From positions 4,836,001 through 4,900,000 of the forward strand of contig CAKKNE010000004.1 in the NCBI GenBank assembly GCA_918797485.1: 64,000 nucleotides of DNA, in the 5' to 3' direction. The DNA is from Pelagomonas calceolata. Taxonomy: Eukaryota > Sar > Pelagophyceae > Pelagomonadales > Pelagomonadaceae. The notes under the pieces were generated by a model. The model ran no database searches. It had not been told where the DNA came from and saw only the letters and a program-made list of their open reading frames with translations. The position numbers and the translations under genes are program-made. Positions 54,801 through 63,800 of this stretch are shown here, piece by piece (within the stretch, counting starts at the first letter, position 1; each line of letters opens with the position of its first letter).

Positions 54801-57800
54801 GGACGCTGTGCCAATCACCCTTGAATTGCCTCAACAATCTCAGGCTTCTCGAGCGTGCCCGACTCGTCATCGTCGATCATCGTAAATACCTCTCTGGCCG
54901 CGTTCAAAAACTCGAGACTGAACTCTTCATCGGCTTTCTCGGCCGCGCGCTGGCGGCGCTCGCGCTCCTCGGCGAGCTGCGCGAGGCGTTTCTTCAGGCC
55001 GCGCTGGATGGCCGACTCCCTGTGTGCGTACGATGTCATGTCGATACGTAGCGGCAACGACGTCGATGGCGTCGAAGCGACGTCATGCGCCGTCGACGCG
55101 GCCGCGAGAGAGTCTATATGTGATCACGGACGCCGCAAGACGCGCCATTCCTCAATGTCAATTTCCCCCGAGCCGTCCTCGTCAAGCACCTCCAACGCCT
55201 TCTTGAGGCGCGGCGGGTGGAGGAGGAACTGCAGATTTTCCTCGCCGCAGGTCCTGAGGAATGTGATGACTTCCTGCGCGTGGAAAGGAAGTGGTGACGA
55301 CTGGGCCGATCGCAGAGTCCCCGCAAGCCTCGCAAGTTGAAGGGCGCGCGGTCGTAGGACGCCGCGTTCGCGCCGCATCTTCCTTCACCGCCTTCACGAT
55401 CTCAGCAGTAGACAGCGTGCCGCCGCCGTCCTTGTCGATCATTTCAAAGCAATGCCGCGCCGCGTTGAGGAACTCGCCCGTAAATTCCGCAATCTCCTTC
55501 GCCGCCGCCTTGCGCTGCGCCTCGCGCGCGGCGGCCCGCTGCGCCAGCTTGTTGGACAGCGCGGTCTCGATCGCGTCCTCCCACTCGGAGAGCGAGAACT
55601 CCCCGTCCCTATCAGTATCCATCTGGGCCAGCGCCGAGTCGAGGCGCGCGGGCACCAGGAGATACTGGAGGTTCTTGTTGCCGCAGTTCGTGAGGAAGTC
55701 GATCACTTTCTTGTCAGCCCTGACGGACTTCACGATCTCCTCGCGGTCGAGCGACCCGGAGTCGTCCTTGTCGATCATCAGGAACACTTCCCGGGCGGCG
55801 TTGAGGAACTCGGCGCTGAACTCAGCGTCGGCCTTCTCCGCCGCGCGCGCCGCGCGGGCGCGCTCGTCGGCCATCTGCTCCAGCCGCTTCGCGAGGCCCC
55901 GGTTGATCGCGGCCTCCCTGCGCGCGTCCGGAGTCGTGCCTCTACGCGGCGGCGACGACGCGTCGATGGCGTCGAGGCGACGTCAGAAGAACGGCCTGAA
56001 GCCATGGGGGACGCCGCGCGACGCGCCACTCGTCGACGTCGAGCTCGCCGGAGCCGTCCGTGTCGAGGTAGTCCAGCGACTTCTTGAGGCGCGCGGGCAC
56101 GAGCAAAAACTGCAAGTTCTCCTCGCCGCACGTCTTCAGGAAGTGGATCACGTCCTGCGAACGGCGCGAAGTGTGACGCCGTCGTTCGGTTGTTCCCGCA
56201 CCACCACACACGAAGTTGAAGGGCGCGCGGTCGTAGGACGCCGCGTTCGCGACCTTGTCCTCCTTCACGGCAGTCACGATCTCGTCCGTGCTCAGCGTGC
56301 CGCCGCCGTCCTTGTCGATCATCTGGAAGCACTTGCGCGCGGCGTTCTTGAAATCGTTCGTAAATTCCTCGATCTCCTTGTTGGCCTGCTTGGCCTCGAG
56401 CTCGCGCTTGGCCGCCCTTTCCGCGAGCTTGTTCGCGAGGGCGACCTCGATGCACTCTTCCCATTCGTCGATGTCCACGTGGCCGTCGTTGTCCGTGTCC
56501 ATCGCCGCGAGGGCGGCCTCGAGGCGCGACGGGACCAGCAGGTACTGAAGATTTTTATTGCCGCAGTTGATCAAAAATTTGATAACTTTTTGGTTCGACT
56601 GGACAGCTGTGACGCTGCGGGGGAATCGGGCGGTGAGTAAGGCGTCGCGTCGATGGCGTATGAGCGGCCCCAGACTCTACGGACGGCTAGAGCGGCCGCC
56701 GACCTCGCGCCATCGCCGCGACGCGCGCGGGCTGAAGGATGGACGCTGCGCGCGGACATCTCGGCCTTCTCGAGCGTGCCGGACTGGTCGTCGTCGATCA
56801 TCTCGAAGCACTTGCGCGCCGCGTTGAGGAACTCATTGCTGAACTCGGCGTCGGCCTTCTCCGCCGCGCGCTCGCGCCGCTCGCGCTCGGCGGCGAGCTG
56901 CTCGAGGCGCTTCGCGAGGCCGCGGGAGATGGCTTCGTCCCTGCGCGCAGCGACCGGTGAGCTTCGGACGAGGACCGTCGCGTCGATGGCGTCGCAGGTT
57001 GGAAGGTATGACCGCGTGATGCCGGTGATGGAAAGGACGCCGCCAGACGCACCACTCCTCCTTGTCAATCTCGCCGCTCTGGTCCGTGTCGAGGAAGTGC
57101 AGGGCCTTCTTGAGGCGCGGCGGGTGGAGCAGGAACATCAGGTTGTCGTCTCCGCAGTTGCTGATGAATTTAATCACTTCGGCGTTATTCTTCACGGCAT
57201 CGACCTGTGTGGAAATCAACCAGTCAGTCCAGTCCCGTGCCCGCGGCCGTGCTGAATCGATCGGTTGATTGATGCACAGGCCTAGACGATCTCGTCGATC
57301 GAGAGCGATCCGCCGCCGTCCTTGTCGATGAGCTCGAAGCAACGCTGGGCGGCGGAGAGGAACTCGCCAGTGAACTCGGCGATTTCTTTCATCGCGGCCT
57401 TGCTCTGTGCCTCGCGCGCGGCGGCGCGCTGCTCGAGCTTGTTCGCGAGCGCCTTCTCGATGCACTCCTCCCTGCGCGGAACATCGACCGGTGAGCCGGG
57501 AGACGCGTCGACGCGCTCTTGCGGCCGCGGCGACGGCGTACTTCTACGCCACAAGCACGACATCGCCGCGTCGAAGGCACCCCCAAGTTGCAGACTCCGA
57601 AACGCACCACTCGTCCGCGTCGATGGTGCCGTCGTGATCCGTGTCCATCTGCGCGAGCGCAGACTCGAGGCGCGACGGGACCAACAGGTGCTGGAGATTC
57701 TTGTTGCCGCAGTCGGTCAAAAACTTGATCACCTCCCTGTTCGCCCGGACGGCGGTCACAATCTCAGCCTTCTCGAGCGTGCCGGAGTCGTCGTCGTCGA

Positions 57801-60800
57801 TCATCTGGAAGACCTTGCGCGCCGCGGTCAGGAACTCGGCGCTGAACTCCTCGTCAGCCGCCGCCGCCGCGCGCTCGCGCCGCTCGCGCTCCTTCGCCAT
57901 CTGCTCCAGGCGCTTCGCGAGGCCGCGGTTGATCGCTGTCTCCCCTGTGCGCAAATCAACCAGTGAGTCGGGTGTGCCCGATCAGAAAACCGCATCGCCA
58001 CACCGTCGAGCAGGCGTCGCGTCGATGGCGTCAGGTCACGATTCAAGACGCCGGGGCAGTACATTCGTCAACATCTACTTCTCCGGAACCGTCCGTGTCC
58101 AGGACCTCGAGCGCCTTCTTGAGGCGCGGCGGGTGCAGCAGGAACATCAGGTTCTCCTCGCCGCACGTCTTGAGGAAGGATATCACTTCCTGGTCCGACT
58201 TTACGGCTTCAACGATTTCCGTGATTGAAAGCGTGCCGCCGCCGTCCTTGTCGATCAACTCAAAGCAGCGCCGCGCGGCGTTTTTGAAGTCGAGCGTGAA
58301 CTCTTCGATCTCCTTTTGCGCCGCCTTGGCCTGCATCTCGCGCTTGGCCGCGCGGTCCGCGAGCTTGTTCGACAGCGCGACCTCGATGGCCTCCTCCCTG
58401 CGTTGTTATAGACCGGTGAGCCGCGTCGACGCCATCGCCGCGTCGAAGGCGCCCCAAAGTTTCAGGCTCCGAAACGCACCACTCGCCCTCGTCGATGTGG
58501 CCGTCGCGATCCGTGTCCATCTGCACGAGCGCCGACTCGAGGCGCGCCGGGACGAGGAGGTATTGGAGGTTCGGGTTGCCGCAGTTGACGAGGAACTTGA
58601 TGACGCGTTGGTTGCACTTGACGGCCGTGACGATCTCCTGTTTCTCGAGCGTGCCACTGCCGTCGTCGTCGATCATTTGGAAAACTTTACGAGCCGCGTT
58701 CAGGAACTCCGTGCTGAACTCGGCGTCCGCGCGGAGGGCCGCCCTTTCCCTCCGCTCGCGCTCCATTGCCAGCTGCTCCAAGCGCTTCGAGAGGCCGCGC
58801 TGGATGGCCTCGTCCCTGCGCGCAGCGACCGGTGAGCTTCGGACGAGAACCGTCGCGTCGATGGCGTCCCAGGTTGGAAAGTATGACCGCGTGTAGCCGG
58901 TGATAGAAAGGACGCCGCCAGACGCACCACTCCTTCTCGTCGACCTCGCCGGAGTTGTCCGTGTCCAGGATTTCGAGCGCCTTCTGCAACCGCGGCGGGT
59001 GGAGGAGGAACTGCAAATTTTCCTCGCCGCACGTCGTCAGGAACCTGATGACTTCCTGGTCGGTCTTGACCTGTGTTTCGTCGACCGGTGAGTGACCGTT
59101 CGGGAGTGCGCGCCCGGCCGGGCCCGCGTCGATGGCGTACAGGTGGCGATCAGTCGAAGGCACCTTCACGGCGAACGCGGACCACGCACGGCCTCCACGA
59201 TCTCCTGCTTGGACAGCGAACCGCCGCAGTCCTTGTCGATGAGCTGGAAGCACTGCCGGGCGGCGGAAAGGAACTCGCCGGTAAATTCTGCGATTTCTTT
59301 CTGTGCCGCCTTCGCCTGCGCTTCGCGGGCCGCGGCCCTCTGCTCGAGCTTGTTCTGCAGCGCGATCTCGATGCACGTCTCCCATTCACACAAATCAATA
59401 TGCCCATCGTGATCCGTGTCCATCGCCGCGAGGGCGGCCTGGAGGCGGTTCGGCACGAGCAGATACTGCAGGTTCTTATTGCCGCAGTTGACGAGGAAAT
59501 TAATCACTTCCTGATCCGCCCTCACGGCACGCACCTGTGCGTAAACAAATCAGTGAGTCCAACGCACGAAGGCCACGATTAAGCCGTGCACTGGCGCGCA
59601 CGATCTCCTCCTTCTCGAGCGTGCCGGACTCGTCCTTATCGATCATCTCGAAGCATCGGCGAGCCGCGTTAAGGAACTCAGTGCTGAATTCGGCATCGTC
59701 CCTTAAGGCTGCCCGTTCCCTCCGCTCGCGCTCGATGGCGAGCTGCTCCAGGCGCTTCGCCAGGCCCTTGTTGATGGCCGTCTCCCACTCCTCGACGTCG
59801 ATTTCGCCCGACCCGTCGGCGTCCAGGGCCTCCAGCGCCTTCTTGAGGCGCGGCGGGTGCAGCAGGAACATTAGATTCTCCTCGCCGCACGTCTTGAGGA
59901 AAGAAATGACTTCCTGGTCCGACTTTACGGCTTCTACAATCTCCGAGTGGCTCAGGGTCCCGCCGCCGTCCTTGTCGATGAGCTGGAAGCAGCGCCGGGC
60001 GGCCGACTTGAACTCCGCAGTGAATTCTTCGATTTCCTTTTGCGCGGCCTTGGCCTGCAGCTCGCGCCTCGCCGCGCGCTCGGCCAGCTTGTTCGCCAGC
60101 GCCGATTCGATGCAGGCCTCCCTGCGCGGAACATCAACCGGTAAGCATCGGCACGCCATCGCCGCATCGAAGGCACCCCAAAGTTGCAGACTCCGAAACG
60201 CGCCACTCGACCGCGTCGATGTGGCCGTCCCGATCGGTGTCGAGCACCGCGAGCGTGGCCTCGAGGCGCGAGGGCACGAGCAGGTTCTGCAGGTTCGGCT
60301 CGCCGCAGTTGACGAGGAACTTGATCACTTTCTGCGATGGAAACGACGTGTGAAGCGGTCGTTGGATGATCCCGCACCACCACACACCAAACACACGAAA
60401 ACAGCAGTTCCGCAGACCACGGAGTCCTCGCAAGTTGAAGTTCGCGCGGTCGTAGGACGCCGCGTTCGCGACCTGGTTCGACTTGACTGCCACGACAATT
60501 TCTTGTTTTTCGAGGTCGCCGCTCTCGTCGACGTCGATCATGTTGAATACCGCCCGCGCCGCGCTCAAGAACTCGGCAGTGAATTCGGCGTCGGCCGCCA
60601 GAGCCGCGCGCTCGCGGCGCTCGCGCTCGTCGGCCAGCTGCTGCAGCCGCTTCGCGAGGCCGCGGTTGATGGCTTCCTCCCACTCTTCGCGATCCACTTC
60701 GCCCGATTTGTCGGTGTCCAAGATTTCGAGCGCCTTCTGCAGGCGCGGCGGGTGCAGCAAGAACTGCAAGTTCTCCTCGCCGCAGTTGGACAGGAAGTGG

Positions 60801-63800
60801 ATGACTTCCTGGTCCGAGGCGCAGGCGGTGACGATCTCACTCTTTGACAAGGACCCGCCGCCGTCCTTGTCGATGAGGTCGAAGCAGCGCGCCGCGGCCG
60901 TGAGGAACGAGTCGGTGAACTCCTCGATCTCCTTCTGTGCCGCCTTCGCCTGCACGGCGCGGGCCGCGGCGCGGGCCTCGAGCTTGGCCGCGAGGGCGGA
61001 CTCGATCGCTTCTTGCCTGCGCGGAACGTCGACCGGTGAGCCGCGAAGTACTTCTACGCCACCAGCACGCCATCGCCGCGTCCACCGCAAAGTTTCAGAC
61101 TCCGAAACGCACCACTCCTCCTCGTCGATGTGGCCGTCGCGGTCCGTGTCGAGCACGAGCAGCGCGGCCTCGAGGCGCGACGGCACCAGCAAGTACTGGA
61201 GGTTCTGGTTGCCGCAGTTGTTGAGGAAGTCGATGACCTCCTTGTCAGCGCGCACGGCGCGAACAATCTCAGCCTTCTCGAGCGTCCCGCTCCCGTCCCT
61301 GTCGATGAGGCGGAAGGCCTTGCGAGCCGCGTTGAGGAACTCCTCGGAGAATTCGCTGTCGGCCGCGGCCGCGGCCCGCGCCCGCCGCTCCTGCTCGGCC
61401 TTGAGCTGCTCGATGCGCTTCGCGAGGCCCCGGTTGATGGCCTCCTCCCTGCGCGCGGAGCGACGTCAGACGAACGACACGAAACGAGGGAGGACGCCGC
61501 GCGACGCGCCACTCGTCGGCGTCGACCTCTCCACTCTTATCCGTGTCCAGGATCTCCAAGGCCTTCTGCAGCCGCGGCGGGTGGAGCAAAAATTGCAGGT
61601 TCTCCTCGCCGCACGTCTTGAGGAACTTGATGACTTTCTGCGAACGGCGCGAAGTGTGACGCGGTCGTTCGGTTGTTCCTTTGTGTGTGTGTGTTCGTAG
61701 TTGCTACTGTCGTCCGATTCTGCACCACCACACACCAAACACACGAAAACAGCAGTTCCGCAGATCACGGAGTCCTCGCAAGTTGAAGTTCGCGCGGTCG
61801 TAGGACGCCGCGTTCGCGCCTCGATACCCGTCTTGGGGTGGACGGCGTTGACGATCTCCTCCTTTGACAGCGAGCCGCCCTTGTCGACGTCGATCAGCTC
61901 GAAGCAGTGCCGCGCCGCGTTCTTGAACTCGTTCGTGAACTCCTCGAGCTCCTTGGCCGCCTGGCGGGCCATCATCTCCTGCGCGCGGCGCTGCGCCGCG
62001 CGGGCCTGGAGCTTGGCCTTCAACGCGTTCTCGATCGCGTCCTCCCTGCGTGGCGAGCGACCGGTGAGTCGCGCAGACACACGGTACCGCGTCGCGTCGA
62101 CGGCGTAGAAGGAAGGACGCAAGGACACCGGGTCAGCACCACTCGCTTGCGTCGATCTGGCCGTCGCGATCCGTGTCGAGCACGGCGAGCGCCTGCTGGA
62201 GCCGCGCCGGCTCGAGGAGGTACATCAAGTTCTGGTTGCCGCAGGTCTGGAGGAAGTTGATCACCTTCTTGTTCGCCTTGACGGCGTCGATAATTTCGTC
62301 CTTGTCCAGGTACCCCGACTCGTCCACATCTATCATATCGAAGACCTGGCGAGCCATGGTCAGGAACTCCGCCGAAAAGTCCTCGTCGGCGGCGGCCGCG
62401 GCGCGCGCGCGGCGCTCCCGCTCCTCGGAGAGCTGCTCGAGGCGGCGCTTGAGGCCGCGCTGGATCGCCTCCTCCCTGCGCGCGACCGGCGTTATGCCTC
62501 TACGTGGCGACGACGCGTCGATGGCGTGTGAACCGTGGAGGACGCCGCGTACCGCACCACTCCTCGACGTCGATCTCGCCCGAGCCGTCGGTGTCGAGGG
62601 CCTTGAGCGCCTTCTTGAGGCGCGCGGGCTGCAGCAGGAACTGCAAGTTCTCCTCGCCGCAGTTCTGCAGAAACGAGATGACTTCTTGATCCGTCTTCAC
62701 GGCCTGGACGATCTCGTCGATCTCGAGCGTGCCCGACATGTCCTTGTCGATGAGGTTGAAGCACTTGCGCGCGGCGTTCAGGAAATCCGAGGTAAAGGCC
62801 GCGATCTCCTTCGCCGCGTTCTTGGCGTCGAGCTCGCGCTTCGCCGCGCGCGCGGCGAGCTTGTTCTGCAGCGCGATCTCGATGCACTGCTCCCACTCGT
62901 CCGCGTCGATGGTGCCGTCGCGATCGGTGTCCATCTCCGCGAGCGCCTTGTCGAGGCGCGACGGCACCAGCAAGTACTGCAAGTTTTGGTTGCCGCAGTT
63001 GCAGAGGAATTTTATCACTTTTTTGTCGTTCTTCACGGCATCCACAATCTCAGCTTTATCGAGCGTTCCCGAGTCGTCCTTGTCGATCATTTGGAAGACC
63101 TCGCGGGCCGCGTTCAAAAATTCTAGCGTGAATTCGGCGTCGGCCCGCTCCGCGGCGCGCTGGCGGCGCTCGCGCTCGTCGGCCAGCTGCTCCAGGCGCT
63201 TCGCGAGGCCGCGGTTGATGGCGGCTTCCCCTGCGTAGCAGACAAACGGTCAAAAGAGCGCATCTCGCGGACACAAAAAGACGCCGGGCAGTACACTCTT
63301 CGATGTCGAGCTCCCCGGACTTGTCGGTATCCAGGGCATCGAGAGCTTTGTCGAGGCGCGGCGGGTGCAGCAGGAATTGCAAGTTTTCTTCGCCGCAGTT
63401 TTTGAGGAAGTCGATCACTTTTTTGTCCTCCTTCACGGCCTTGACGATCTCGGGCTTTTCGAGCGTGCCAGAGTTGTCCTTGTCGATCATAATAAAGCAT
63501 TGCCGGGCAGCCTGCGCGCGGGACCGTCGGTTACATACGCGAAGGCTTCGGACGCCGGGGGCCGTGCGTTCAGGAACTCGCTCGTGAATTTGGCGATCTC
63601 CTTCGCGGCGGCCTTGGCCTGGGCCTCGCGCGCCTTGGCGCGCTGCGCGAGCTTGTTCCGCAGCGCCGTCTCGATCGCGTCCTCCCTGCGCGGAACGTCG
63701 ACGGTCAGCCGCGTCGACGCCGTCGCCGCGTAGAAGCCCCCCCCCCCCAGCTTCGGACTCCGAAACGCACCACTCGTTGCAGTCGATCTCGCCGTCGCGG

